A DNA stretch of 64,000 nucleotides from Mallotus nudiflorus (taxonomy: Eukaryota > Streptophyta > Magnoliopsida > Malpighiales > Euphorbiaceae), in assembly GCA_947683625.1 (NCBI GenBank), contig CANTUR010000009.1, forward strand, positions 8,383,501 to 8,447,500, read 5' to 3'. Below the pieces are notes generated by a model that searched no databases, was not told where the DNA came from, and was given only the letters and a program-made list of their open reading frames with translations. The position numbers and the translations under genes are program-made. Each line of letters starts with the position of its first letter. Within the stretch, counting starts at the first letter, position 1. Shown here one piece after another: positions 32,341 through 44,050 of the stretch.

Positions 32341-33700
32341 TTTAAGTTTTCAAAGGAGTTCAGGACTTCCTCTTCACTAACTCCTAAGTTGATCACCATG
32401 GCGGCTACTAGTTGAATATTTTGGTAGCTTGGGAAAAGGTTCTTTCTATTGTTTGGGCTCGAATTGGACTTTTCAGGATTTGTAATTTTTTTTAGTCTAT
32501 AAGATTGTGGACTTCATGTTTTAAGTGGATACGGGTGTCTATTGAGTGGCCAGCTACATAGTGAAATTTATAATAGTTGTTTGGGCTGTAGCCTAGAACA
32601 TTTAGGTTTGGTGGTTTGGAAAACATTAAGGGTCTATGCAAGCCTTTTGGGATTAAACTATAAGCACCTCTATAGCTCGGCTAGTATTTTCATGTTGTGT
32701 GCCGCTAGTTGGGTAATTTCATGTTCTTGTACCTTTAAAACTTTTCTTTTTCTCACTTTCAGTCCTTTTGACTTGCAAACCATCATTATATAGGTCTATA
32801 AATGTTTTAGGATTCATCATTTTTAGTCTCCTAACTAAACTAGGCAACACATTATAGACTATCATCCTAACATAATCTTTCTCAGCTAGCTTATTTTTCT
32901 TTAATCCAGCATTGGTCATAAATCTAGTCAAGAAATTGGAAAAGGATTCATTTGATTTTTGCTTAGTCAGTTCCAAATCCCTGATGGACACTTCCAATCT
33001 AGTGTTATAATTATACTATTTTAAAAAAGCAGTACATAGTTCTTTCCAGTTAGCCCTGATAGATTTTTCTAACCCATATTACCAGTTTATAGCCATTCCC
33101 TCTAAAGATAGTATAAACAACCTAGTGATCACTACTAATGGGGACTCAGTAGTACTCATAGTTATTATGTATTGACTGAGATGAATCCTAGGATCTCCAG
33201 TTCCATCAAACTTCTATAGCTGATGCATTTTAAACTTCTCATATAGCTTATCACACTCTATTTGCAGCATATCATTAAAATCAAATGAATATCCCATGCC
33301 TCAAATTCACATTAACACTAGGTGGGTTTCTAGCAACAAGTTGCCCCCCAATATTATTGGCAGTAGGTGGAGAATCTGCAGCAAGTGGGATAACTATAGC
33401 AGTAGATGGTTGCTTAATTATAGGGGGTGGTATGACAGTAGCAATAGGTTGCTTAATCTAGATAAATCTTATCTCAATTCGTCTTGCATCGTAGCTCTTA
33501 TGTCATCCATCAATGCTCCTTTGATGTCTTCTAAGTTCAAGTTCCCTCCTTTTTGTTGTTCCATTTCCATATGCTTAGTTAGAGTTGGTTTAGCTTCCAA
33601 ATAAAGTAGATTAATATGACTCTTCCCCAATCTATAAAGGATCTCTTTTGCTATAGCAGTAGGACTTCAATTAGTCTTTTTGATATGCCACCTTTCCATC
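32341..33700 (-). pseudogene. Tat-B gag
   Basis: The open segment 32719-32997 (SIRDLELTKQKSNESFSNFL, AEKDYVRMIVYNVLPSLVRR) is the Retrotrans_gag core of Tat elements and is complete here where Tat-A has a deletion. The N-terminal part to 33700 aligns with Tat-A 27560-28400. The plus-strand frame at 33296-33604 is a shadow. Stops interrupt it elsewhere. Confidence 0.75.
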
Positions 33701-34505
33701 CGTAAATAAGAGAAGACCCAGATGAATCTATGATGGCTGCAAAACGAAGTTTTAGTATAATGGATGAAATGAATATATGTATGTATGCATAATGCATGTG
33801 TTATACAACAAGAAGCAAGTATCAATTAAGTGTACAACATTCATCCTTTCAACCTTATTCCTCCCATACACGTGTTCAATGATGAGTCTCTTTTCCTAAG
33901 ATTTTTAATCTTAGCCTTAATATCAATAGAGATATCAAGAACTGATGCACATGGTAAATATCTCAATGCAATAAAGCAACAGAAATAATATTTCTATGTA
34001 TAAAATATCTGCCTAGTCTTAACCCAAATGGTCTTTATTAACCCAAATGGGTTTCTAAAGTATAGGCTTGGGCTTTTATAGATATAAATACTTTATGGCA
34101 ATCTATCATATAAGCAATTTGGGTAATTCAAAGGAAAGTAACTAAGCCATTATATATTGTTAGGGTCTGGTGAAAAGTCAAGGTTCCCTGAGCAAGATGC
34201 CCTCCTTTAAAACTTGAGTTACAGGCTAAGGTCATAGGAGCCCAGCATCCTTTACCAACTCGAGAGAAGACTACCCCCTCAAGTACTTAGGTTATAGGCA
34301 ATGGTCAAATGAGCCATGCAATCTCTCTTGGACCGAGTTAAGACTAAGAGTGATGGTTAGCTAGTCTATAACTCCATGAAGCTAGTGGAATCATGGAATC
34401 ATAAACCAACGCCATCGGTTAATAGGGACATCCAAATCAATGCAAGAATAAAAAATAAATTAATTAATTAATTCTAAAGAACATAAGTAGAATTAATATC
34501 TCTTA
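33701..34505 (-). other. Tat-B 5' leader
   Basis: Aligns with the Tat-A leader, including the duplicated ACTTGAGTTA-type modules at 34200-34330. No gene was seen. Confidence 0.6.
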
Positions 34506-34523
34506 TCCCTAGTGGAGTTACCA
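34506..34523 (-). other. Tat-B primer binding site
   Basis: Minus strand TGGTAACTCCACTAGGGA, one base from the LTR start, the same as in Tat-A. Confidence 0.65.
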
Positions 34524-34524
34524 C

Positions 34525-36787
34525 TTTAGATAACAGAGTTTAGCGCACATCCAAGATTTTAGTAACCACGACACTGTTTGGGCTCAGGGCCCTAGGGAAC
34601 ACACTACTATGTTATAAAGATATAGTGTAGAGATAAACAATGGCCACCTAGTATAATAACTAGGATAAATTGTTTTGGTGGTACTTGATTCTCTGAAAGG
34701 AAGCTAGCACCATAATTAGGAGATTCTAGGAATAGAATACTAACTTCCTTTAGTTTTGTGTTCATTTAGAATTACTTTATGAATTACTATCTTATTCACT
34801 ATTTATGCACAATTTTATTAAACCCTAATTAAACATCCATCTAGCCCTAAAGCAAACTAATCATAAAATTGCATGTAAAAAATGCATATAAAGCACATCG
34901 TCCTTAGGTCTAAACTATGTTAATTTTATTTTAAAGTTAGCTAATTATGTATTTTTATTTACGAGTGAAATGGACTAAAGGTAGACCTATATGTTAATAA
35001 ATGAGCCTAATTCTATTCATTTGAATTTAACTAATGAAATGGGCTTATAGTCTATAAATTTTAAAGAAATGAATTAATTAGAGCGTCTAATTCTAACTTG
35101 AGTTTAATTTTAAAAATGGGCTTAAGTCTATTTATTTTAAGAAGAAATGGAATTAATGGGATGAGCTAAAGTTAAGTTAATTTTAATTAACTAAAAAATA
35201 AGCCTAAATTGATTTTAAGATTAATTAAGCCTAGAACCAATTTTAAAGGCCTATTAATTAAATGAGTTATTGGAGCCTAAAATGGGCTTGCGGCCCAAAA
35301 TACAATAAAATAAGTAAAAAAACACAAGAATATAAAAAATAAAATAATCAAATAAAAAGGATCAATCATGCAATTAAATTATTTCTTCTAAAAAACCCTA
35401 ATTTTAATTAATATGCAACCTAAATTAACCTACTCCCTCTATTGATTTTAATTAGGGTTTACCAAATTGAATCTAATTTACTAAAGAATTTTAAGAGCAT
35501 AGAAAGCTAAAATTTTTGTTATTCCCACATTAGGGTTATTATAAAATCTACCATAAATAATAAAGGAAATAAAATTAAAATTACAACCTTTCAGAAAATA
35601 AATTAAAAAAAATCAAAACCTAAAAAACAATAAAATAAGATAGATAAAGCAAGATAAAAATTAAATTATGATATTTTACTCTTTCTATTCCTTCATGGAT
35701 TCTCCATGAATTTCCTTAGTTCAATCATGTATTCATAACAAAAAACATGAAGAAACGTGAAACATAAAGAATGAGAAAATGAACATAGGATTAGAATTAA
35801 TAAACAAAGAATATAAAGTAATGAAAATAAAACCTAAAAAACACATAAATAATAAAATAAAACTAATAAAAATAATGATATAAAAGAAAGAATTAATAAA
35901 AAGAAATGAGTAGAGTGTGAGTAATGTTATGCAGATGTTGTTTGAATGCCCCTCGAAATGGGATTTCACCATTTTGAAAAAAAATTGACTATGTGTTTTC
36001 TTGATTACTGGACTTTGAACTTAACATATTTTGTTCCTTTTTTTTGAAAAGGTTTTGAAATCACAGTATCAAGTTAGGTCTTCTTTTCACTCTGTGTTTT
36101 TTTAATCAACTCTTTATGTAGTCAAGATTAAGGTTTATTTTCTCTCTTTTTTACGCAATATAACCTCCCCTCCTTCTCTGCTAATCTTTTCATTTTATAT
36201 CCCATACCAAAGTTAACCACTTACGTGATCACAGGAGTTATATGATCATAGTAGCTCTAATCTCTTCTTTCCTAAAAACAAACAGCATAATAATTATAAT
36301 TTAAAAAAAAATACACGTAAGAGACTTGTACTTGACCAAAACCTATAGATAAATCTTTAAATCAATTTATTTCTTAAAATAAAATAAATTTGGATTAATC
36401 ACAATAAAAAAAGAATTTTATTGAAATTTTTTAGTACCTAGGCATTCCAAAATGTTGACTAGCATTTTGTAATGCTGATTGGCATTATGTAATATCGAGT
36501 GGTATTATATAATGTCGATCGGCATTATGTTATGCCGATTGGCAGTACATAATGCCAATTAACACTATTTAATGCTGATCAACATTATGTACTGCTGATT
36601 GGCCTTATATACATTTTCAAATATAACCTTGCAAAATTCAATTTTTGATAATTAAACCTGAAAAATGTTGCAATTTAGTCCTTAAAATGGAAAAACTTAA
36701 TACTAGAGGTCATTTTTTATTAAATTTTCATCATATGGGCTTTCAGTACATTCATGCACAACTGCATCTTAGAATTAGGTGCTTACA
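34525..36787 (-). repeat. Tat-B 5' LTR (2263 bp)
   Basis: On the plus strand it starts TTTAGATAACAGAG and ends GTGCTTACA, so in element sense it begins TGTAAGCAC. It is related to the solo LTR at 47348-49436 and, more distantly, to the Tat-A LTRs. It carries eight dyad units at 36451-36610 and no gene. Confidence 0.85.
36451..36610. repeat. 20-bp-period dyad array, exactly 8 units, in Tat-B 5' LTR
   Basis: Eight units of exactly 20 bp near AATGCCGATCGGCATT plus ATGT, for example AATGTCGATCGGCATTATGT and AATGCTGATTGGCATTATGT. The core matches that of Tat-A arrays. The arm base pair T/A at the fourth position from each end is G/C here on both sides, keeping the dyad. Confidence 0.95.
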
Positions 36788-36815
36788 ACAAAACTAACAA
36801 ATCTCCACCTTGGCA
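36788..36815 (-). repeat. Copia 3' LTR stub and polypurine tract
   Basis: On the minus strand GCCAAGGTGGAGATT (PPT) is followed by TGTTAGTTTTGT, the LTR start. The 5' LTR begins TGTTTTGTTGTAAGG, consistent with the same sequence. Tat-B begins directly after, so its insertion point is 12 bp inside the LTR. Confidence 0.6.
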
Positions 36816-37640
36816 ATTTCCACATAATTCTCTCATAAATCCAATCTTGAATAGTGTCTACAAATGCTAACTTTCAATTTTTAACAATATTGATTATGTC
36901 TAAATAATGTTTAAACTTGACCACAATTACCACTTTTGTCATCATGTCAGCCAAATTCTTAGTGGTCTGAATCTTCTGTATTATGACTCCACTTTATTCT
37001 AGAATCTCCCTTGCAAAGTAATATCGAATATTGATATGCTTCATCCTTGCTTGATAAACCTAGTTCTTTGCTAAATGAATAGTACTTTGACTATCACAAT
37101 GCACTTTCATGTGCTTCAACTCCATTCCCAGTTCACCAAGGAACTCTTGAAGTCAAATTGCCTCTTTTACAGCCTTTGTAATTACCATATACTCTCCTCT
37201 ACAGTAGACAAAGCAACTATTTACTATAAGGTGGACTCCCAACTAATTGGTGCCTTTTCAAAAGTACACATATAGTTAGTAGTTAATCGATGTTTGTCTA
37301 AATCATCAGCATAGTAAGAATCACAATGCCCAACTATACACTATCCATCTTGCTAATCCTACTGAAATACCAAACTAACATTTGTGGTGTTCATAATTTA
37401 ATATAGAATCCATTTCACAGCTTGCCAATGCTCCCTTTCTAGGATCATGCATGTACTTGCTCATAACCCTAACTACCTATGAAATATTGAGCCTCGTACA
37501 CACCAATGCATACATCAAACTACCAACAGCACTTGCATATTGTACATTTGACATGTATTCCCATTCTACATCATTATTTGGTGACATGAATTCCTTAAGT
37601 TTGAAATGAGGAGCAAGTGGTGTACTAATTAGTTTTGACT
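36816..37640 (-). pseudogene. Copia RNase H
   Basis: The minus strand reads HCDSQSTIHLAKN (about 37070-37110) and RMKHINIRYYFARE (about 37010-37050), the copia RNase H signature. Near 37270-37300 it reads DLDKHR. Stops occur throughout. Confidence 0.7.
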
Positions 37641-38400
37641 TCTCATTCATGCTAAAACATTTTAGTACCTCCAGGCTACTAGGGCTATTAAACTAGGTGT
37701 CTATAGTACCTTCCTCTAATATTCTTTCTGAGATAAATAAAGCCTCCCTAATTTCCTTTCTCTAGATATTTCCATGCTAAGAATCTTCCTTGCTTTACTA
37801 AGGTCCTCATCTTAAAATCCCTATTCAATTGGGTCTTTAATTTCTTAATTTCTATCTGACTTCTGGAAGCTATCAACATAAAGAAGAAGATATATAAAGG
37901 ATCCATCTTATAGCTTATGCAAATACACATAATGATTATATTTGCTTGTCATGTACTATTTCCCTATCATAAACTTATCAAATTGCTTGTACCACTACCT
38001 TAGAGATTGCTTCAATCTGTCCAGTGATTTTCCTAATTTACGTACCATCTTCTCTTTTCTAGTAACTTTTACATCAATTTGAACTAGTTCCAAATCCAAC
38101 TGTGCTAACAAAGCTAATAAAATTCTAAAGGAGGAATGATTTATAACTGGAGAAAATACTTCATTATAATTAACTCCCTCTATCTGAGCGTAGCCTTTAG
38201 CCACCAATCTTGCTTTGTAGCAAATATTATCCTTGTTAGGAAATTCATTTTTCTTTGCATAAACCCATTTAAACCCAATTGCCTTTTTTCCCTTTAGAAG
38301 ACTAGCTAGTTTCCATGTTTAATTCTTTTGAAGGGACTACATTTCTTCATTCATGGTGATCCTCCACTTATCTAGTTATGAAATTTGGACTGCTTCATTA
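37641..38400 (-). pseudogene. Copia reverse transcriptase with damaged YVDD box
   Basis: MVAKGYAQIEGVNYNEVFSP and LLALLAQLDLELVQIDVK (37995-38207) are the classical copia RT start. At about 37873-37884 the minus strand reads LLLYVD and then jumps frame to the downstream ASRSQIEIKKLKTQLNR, so a small deletion has removed the second catalytic Asp and shifted the frame. Confidence 0.75.
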
Positions 38401-39990
38401 TAGGTGACATGAATGTCATTAATTGTAATTGGTTATACAGAAGCCACCATATTAGCATATCGAGTAAGTTGTCTAATGGTCCTCTTTCCCTTCCTTAATG
38501 TTAATAATTCATAATCCTATAAAGGTCTTTAGGTTTGAACCTCTTCCTCATTTGACTCTTCTTTTACCATAGGAAAGTCATTGTCAATTTCTTTGTCAAT
38601 AGGGATAATTCTTTTGCCATCAAACTCCACTTGTTTTGGAGTACCATCTTTCTATTTCATAATTTTTTAAGTCACCTTTCTCATCATAGTAGATTCATTA
38701 AAAGTAAAATCCTTGCTGAAGATTACTTTCTTTGTTTCTGAAAACCAAAGATGATAGCCTTTCACACTAAATGTTATCCCCGTAAAGATTGCCATCCTTG
38801 CTCTTGGATCAAACTTTAACTCCATAACATGGTAATATATAGTGGAACCAAACACATCTAAAGAATCATAATCTATAGCAATTTTTCTAAATCATTTCAC
38901 CAATGGCATTTTACCAACAATAGTAGTCGATGGTAAGTAGTTGACAAGGTGACAGGAATATACTACAGCCTCAGCCAAAAATTCTTTGCCTAACCTAGCA
39001 TTGGACAACATACATTGAACCTTCTTGAGCAATGTCTGATCAATTTGCTCTGCCAGCGCATTTTGTTATGGTGTATTTCTCATAGTGAAGTGTTTATAAT
39101 ACCTTCATCCTTACAAACTTTAAAAAATGGATCATTTTTTAACTCTCCACCATTATCTATATGGAGACATTTGACTTTCCTGCCTATTTGAGTCTCCTCC
39201 ATCTATTTCTATTTAAGAAAAATTCCCAACTCCTTATCCTTCATCTTCATTGTATACACCCAAATTCTTCAATAAAAATCATTAACAAAGGTGACATAAT
39301 AGTGTTTTCCTCTGTACATTTGAGTGACACATATTCTAAAATACCCTCAGTATCATGGATTGTTGTTCTAAATTTCACCTTTATCTTCTTCCCTTTGATG
39401 CAATACTCATAAAAATCCAATTCATAAGCTCGTGCTTCTTTTAATAATCCTTGATCTATAAGCATTTCATGGATTTTTCTCCACTATGCCCCAAGCTCAT
39501 ATGTCATAACCCGGTTGCTTCTGACACCTGATCATTAGTAGAAGCTGCCATTGATGTTGTCCTAATAATTGTATTATCCAGAAAGTAATACACATTATTT
39601 CTTTTCTGAATTCCCTTTATTATCATAAGTGCACTAGAGATTATTCTCATTATCCCATCTTATGCCCTTACTTTAAAACCTTTTGACTATAGTGTTCCTA
39701 TAAAGATGAGATTTTTCACTAAATTTGGCACATAATAAATGCCTGTTAAGGTTCTAGTTAATCCATCTTGATTTCTCAAGCAAATTGAACCAATCCCATG
39801 TGTGACAAGAGGGACATTATTTACTATATAGACAATTCCATATTTTAGTTCTTTAAAATCAAAGAACCATTATCGATAGGGGGTCATATGGTGGCTATCA
39901 GAATCTAGTAACCAAGAACTATAATAACTGGTTAATGGTGTAGCAGTAATTAAAAGGTCTAAATCTACATCATCACACTAAGCTATATTT
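38401..39990 (-). pseudogene. Copia integrase
   Basis: Fragments 38667-38855 (MFGSTIYYHVMELKFDPRAR and KGYHLW, the post-core block with KxxGY-like motif) and 39247-39465 (LLKEARAYELDFYEYCIKGK, GAG-pre-integrase/start of core). Catalytic residues cannot be placed securely because of frame breaks. Confidence 0.65.
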
Positions 39991-40925
39991 GAATTTGAGA
40001 CATCATTTTCCTTTTTAGGTTTGCCTTTGTCCTTTAGTTTAGGATAATCTTTCTTCTAATGCCCTTTTTCTTAATAAAAGGCATATTGATCTTTGCTCAT
40101 TATGGACTTTGACTTTGATATCCCTCTCCTTCCTTTATTCTAACTCTATGAATGGCCTCTAACAACTAAAGCTTATGCTTCTACACTTGTGTTTTTGTGC
40201 TTTTCTTTCTTTGTCAATTAATAACTATACAAGGCAACAGTTACTTTACTAAGAGACACATTAACCTTCGTATAAAGTAAAGTAGTTTCAAAATACTCAA
40301 ACTCATTAGGAAGTAATCCCATCAACATCAGAGCTAGATCTTCATATTTAAAAGTCACATCCATATTCATAAAATCAACTACCAGATGATTAAAGCTAGT
40401 AATGTGATCATTCATAGTAGTGCTTGGAACATAATTGAAGTAAAAAAACCTCTTTTTCATGTAAAGCTTGTTCTGACTACATTTCTTCAAGAAATTCTCT
40501 TTCAGTGCCTTCCATAACTTACTTGCAGAAGTTTCTTTAGAAAATGAATACTTCTACTCTCTATAAAGACACAATTGAATGGTACCATATGTCATTTTAT
40601 TGATTATCTTCCATTCTTTCTCCTTAACACCATTTGGTTTCTCTTCTTCAATGGCAATGTCTACACCTTGCTAAAAGAGGACACCTAGAACCTCACTTTG
40701 CCATATGACAAAATGACTAGTGCTATAAAAAAATCTCCATTGTAAATCTAGTATTTGTCATAACATTTATCAATGTTGATGTGGGCAATTTTGTGTTTTC
40801 AACCATTTTTACTACAAATTCTATTTAATAGCTATCGATTCAAAATGCCAACTAGCCTAATGATATTTTTTTTGATGTGGAAGATTAGCTTAAATTGCAA
40901 CCACATAGCATGCTAAAATAAACCA
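39991..40925 (-). pseudogene. Copia gag with decayed zinc knuckle
   Basis: 40218-40490 reads NYVPSTTMNDHITSFNHLVV and ALMLMGLLPNEFEYFETTLL, typical copia gag (UBN2-like). Downstream, at 40040-40095, the zinc knuckle frame reads YAFY..KGH..KDYPK: all three Cys positions are Tyr, each a TGT/TGC-to-TAT/TAC change, and the Gln/Trp codons are stops. Confidence 0.7.
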
Positions 40926-40940
40926 AGAGCTCTAATACCA
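40926..40940 (-). other. Copia primer binding site, initiator-Met type
   Basis: Minus strand TGGTATTAGAGCTCT, one base from the standard TGGTATCAGAGC site. Confidence 0.8.
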
Positions 40941-40945
40941 ATTAT

Positions 40946-41446
40946 TGTGGAATTCAGGTTAATTTCCATCGATAGTAACAAATAAACCATGAGAACTATT
41001 GTTGAGGTCACTAAAGTGTAAACATTGAACTAAAAAATCACCCTAAGGTAGATTCCTATGAAAGGTGTGGTGGGGTACAATAGTCCACTTAAATGCCAAC
41101 CTCCTAAACAAAATTTTACTAAGATAAGTAATTTAATAGCACAATAATTAATAATAACTATACCCGATAATAGCTATTAAATAGACATAAAATAGAACAC
41201 CACAATTTAACAAGGTTCAAAAAATTATACCTTCATCCTCGAACACTACCAAAATAATATTTCAATAATTTGAGGAAATGTTACAAATGAGAAAGAAAGA
41301 ATAAAATTGCCTAAATATAGAAGAAGGCAATTTTTGAATATCTTTATGATATTTTGGGAGATATTTAGGATATGGAATGAATAAACTAAAGGGGTGAAGG
41401 AGTCATTTATAACCAAAGAGCTCCCCTATTTCCTTACAACAAAACA
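40946..41446 (-). repeat. Copia 5' LTR (~501 bp)
   Basis: On the plus strand it starts TGTGGAATTC and ends ACAACAAAACA. The inner end is fixed by the PBS. The outer end is inferred from similarity to the 3' LTR stub and from the start of F-box homology beyond it. Confidence 0.6.
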
Positions 41447-41451
41447 TTATG

Positions 41452-41706
41452 GGATTTGCCAAAACCAACAGATAGCAGGGAACTATTTTAGATGGTTTAT
41501 CATCTACTGTGTCAACCTTCAATCCATTCTGATAGGACATATAATAGATGGTAATGTTCAATTTTTAAGCATAATCTGTAACAAAAATACCCATGAGTGG
41601 ATAGTTGTGATATAAATTGATAGTAATCTTTCAAATGGAATGCATTTTAGACTTTGTGATTCAGAACTGAAACATGCACATTTCAGTTGAGAACATTATA
41701 TAAAGT
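41452..41706 (+). pseudogene. F-box gene 3' fragment (F-box-associated domain end)
   Basis: The reading frame contains NYFRWFIIYCVNLQSILIGH and FLSIICNKNTHEWIVVI, then HFRLCDSELKHAH. It is clearly related to residues near the C-terminus of the copy at 58138-59328 (DYSGWFVRYRVSLPSILAGR, FLSIICDKNGEEWIAVI, HYRLCDPELKLAYD), and nucleotide similarity runs past its stop. A TAA replaces one codon (41614). Everything upstream in the gene is missing because the copia element begins at 41446. The missing N-terminal half should lie left of the window. Confidence 0.75.
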
Positions 41707-41809
41707 TAGTCTCATCTTATAACTCTTATTTTCAACTATTGTTACATTTGATATGTGGCCTTTTCCTTCCTCTTTATAAGTGCACATTCCATTATATATA
41801 GCCTAATAG

Positions 41810-42425
41810 GGCATTTAGTTTAAGGTTCAGAATTAGAATGGGAAAGAAGGGAATAGGGAATGGGGAATGGGAATGAGAATTGAGGGGAATGATAACAAGA
41901 AGGAATTTTTATGTTTGTTGTTTGGTTCACTATGACATCATAATTAAAATTTAATTTCCTTTCATTTTTCTGAGAAAATTTTAATTCTTTTTAAATTTTG
42001 TGAAAAGTAATGGAATCAGAATGCTATTTATTTTTTCATAATGTTTTATATTTTTTAAAAATACTAAAATAAAAAATAACTAAAAATGAAATAAAATAAA
42101 AATTAATTCTGAAGTTTTTTAATTGATTGATTGCCCAAAGTTAATTCATAATGTTTTTAATTGATTGATTACCTAGGGTTGTTATGAGTTATAACTCTAA
42201 TAGATTTAAAATAAAAAATTTTAAAAATATATTAAATACAAATATAAAAAGTTTAATTTACAATTAAAATAATCATATTTATAAAAAAAAATTAAACTAT
42301 TTAATGGATGATACTATGTTATTTTATGAATAAAACATGTGAATGAGTTTAGTCTAGTGTTTACATTTGACTTTTAATATCCCTGCACCTGCACTTTTTA
42401 AAAAATAAAATAAGAATGGGTTTTA
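41810..42425. mobile_element. Possible MITE, left part, split by Athila-2
   Basis: GGGCATTTAGTTTAAGG starts the segment, and the GGGAATGGGAATGAGAATTG run and TTTGGTTCACTATGAC are typical of GGGCCTGTTTGGTT-type MITEs. The presumed right part is 56025-56175. The inverted ends are only partly similar after decay, so the class is unsure. Confidence 0.4.
42421..42425. repeat. Putative target duplication of Athila-2 (left, TTTTA)
   Basis: The right copy, 56020-56024, is TTTGA: four of five bases match. Confidence 0.55.
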
Positions 42426-43914
42426 TGATAACTGCATTTTACTATTAAAAATTACACTTTTTAGTCTCTTTTTAATTTAGTAACATTTCATTTTAGTTGC
42501 ATAATTTTCCACTTTCTGCATAATAATTAATAAATTTAGCATTTAAAAAATATTAGGACATTTAATATAAATATAATCATGCATTAATTAAATAAATAAG
42601 GAGTTTTATATTTTCAGTCTAATTTGTATATTATTCTTAATGAGTTTTTATTTTGGTTGCAAGAAATTAAAATATCAAATGTGCATTGCTAAACAAGAGT
42701 CAAAATCAAAAAAGTTAAAGAATAGAACATGAGCATGCAAAACTCAAGATTGAAGAACGCATGGTCATGCAATGCCAAGCATGGCCAAGCTAAGAAATAA
42801 GGGACATAGCACACGGTTGTGTGAAGCATCACACGACTGTGCGATTATGAGGTATGCAAGATGCATAGCCGTGCAAGGCATGACATAGCCGTGTCATCTT
42901 TGCACTACAAGGTAGTGTGGCCATGCTCATAGGCACACGGTTGTGTCATTCTTTACCTGTAAGTGTGCAAGGCCGTGCAAGTCAAACTATGCTTGTACAT
43001 TTAAGGAATTGCCACTATGATGCATGCATCACACACAACCCTATTTTTAAAGATATAAGAGCATCTTAAATGGGGGGTAGCAAGGAAGGAGGGGAGAGGG
43101 TAGAAAATATAGCAAATAGAGCAAACATAGAGAGACAAAGAGATAGAGATATAGAAAAGAGGATTGAAGAAATAGAGATAAGAAACATAGACTATTTTTT
43201 CCAAACTTTTTCTTCTTTTACATTCATTTATTCATGTCATTGATAATTTACATTACGTGTAACTAAACTCTTTTAGAGTTTGCATTCATATAGCTAGGAT
43301 TATTACTTTTCTGGGTATTGTTTTATTGCAGTTAACTATCATCGGTCAATTTATCAAGTTTTACTTCATTAATCCTGTGTTTAATTTAGGCCTGATTAAA
43401 TGCATGCCTATGGATAAATTTATGACAATGAAAGTTGCATGATTTTTAGCTCATAAAACCTATGATTCTAGGGACCCTTTATCATAAAAGTAGACAAGAC
43501 TTTAGGGGATTAATAGACTATTAAGGAACTTAATAAACCTGAATAATTCAATAGACCATAAGAATAGGTTGTGTTTGCTTTCGGAATGCCTGAGTGACTT
43601 CAAAAGAAGCCTTAGGAATTTATAAATAGCCTACCCTCGATTGAGATTTATTAACTGAATTAACAAAATCATGTAATTCAAGCAAGATTCAAGCTCTAGA
43701 TTTTAAATCTTGAATTTCTTTAGATATAATATGTTTACATTAGCATTCTATTTATTTATTAATTTAATCTTCGAGTTTAAAATCATTCATTCTATTAGCT
43801 TGTAAGGGACAAGATCACACTTAGTGCAAGAATTTCTCATCTCCCTATGGGAACGATACTCACTTATCATATATTACTTGTAACGAGCCATACACTTACG
43901 AAAATAGCTCAACA
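42426..43914 (+). repeat. Athila-2 5' LTR (1489 bp)
   Basis: It starts TGATAACTGC and ends GCTCAACA. A palindrome cluster of CACACGGTTGTGTGA and CACACGACTGTGCGA type lies at 42800-42985. A TATA-like GATATAAGAG is at 43052-43061. It contains no gene. Confidence 0.9.
42800..42985. repeat. CACGGCCGTG-type palindromes in Athila-2 5' LTR
   Basis: About eight decayed copies, for example CACACGGTTGTGTG, CACACGACTGTGCG, ATAGCCGTGCAAG, CATAGCCGTGTCAT, CACACGGTTGTGTCAT and AAGGCCGTGCAAG, spaced 20-30 bp apart. Confidence 0.8.
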
Positions 43915-43920
43915 AGTTTT

Positions 43921-43938
43921 TGGCATCGTTGCTAGGGA
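43921..43938 (+). other. Athila-2 primer binding site, tRNA-Asp type
   Basis: TGGCATCGTTGCTAGGGA, six bases after the LTR. Confidence 0.75.
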
Positions 43939-44050
43939 GATCAATGAATACTTACATTTGGATAAACTTTTATTTCTGCAAGACTAATAGTTTTATTATG
44001 ATTTTATTAATTATGTTTAAGTTTTTCTTTTTAGGAACCTAATTTTGTTT

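Larger units (their letters stand above)
1..36787 (-). mobile_element. Tat-B: Ty3/gypsy Tat/Ogre-type LTR retrotransposon, interrupted, left end outside window
   Basis: Composite element read on the minus strand. Its 5' LTR is 34525-36787, followed by PBS, gag and the start of protease (down to 31115). The element resumes at 2693 with the rest of protease, RT, RNase H and a second archaeal-type RNase H, and then leaves the window. Tat-A occupies 2699-31114 and is flanked by GTACC on both sides, so the two halves join within the protease gene. The second RNase H after the RT, and a PBS ending in the complement of TGGTAACTCCACTAGGGA, place it in the Tat/Ogre lineage. Integrase and the 3' LTR would lie left of base 1. 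Confidence 0.85.
36788..41446 (-). mobile_element. Ty1/copia LTR retrotransposon, 3' LTR cut by Tat-B
   Basis: Minus-strand element with 5' LTR 40946-41446, iMet-type PBS, gag, integrase, RT, RNase H, PPT, and the first 12 bases of the 3' LTR at 36788-36799. Integrase before RT is the copia order. The rest of the 3' LTR should lie left of the window, beyond Tat-B. Every domain has stops. Confidence 0.8.

Noticed and set aside
42100..42200. Direct repeat of TTAATTGATTGATT-CC as an independent element
   Set aside because: Two short AT-rich near-copies only; insufficient to call an element.
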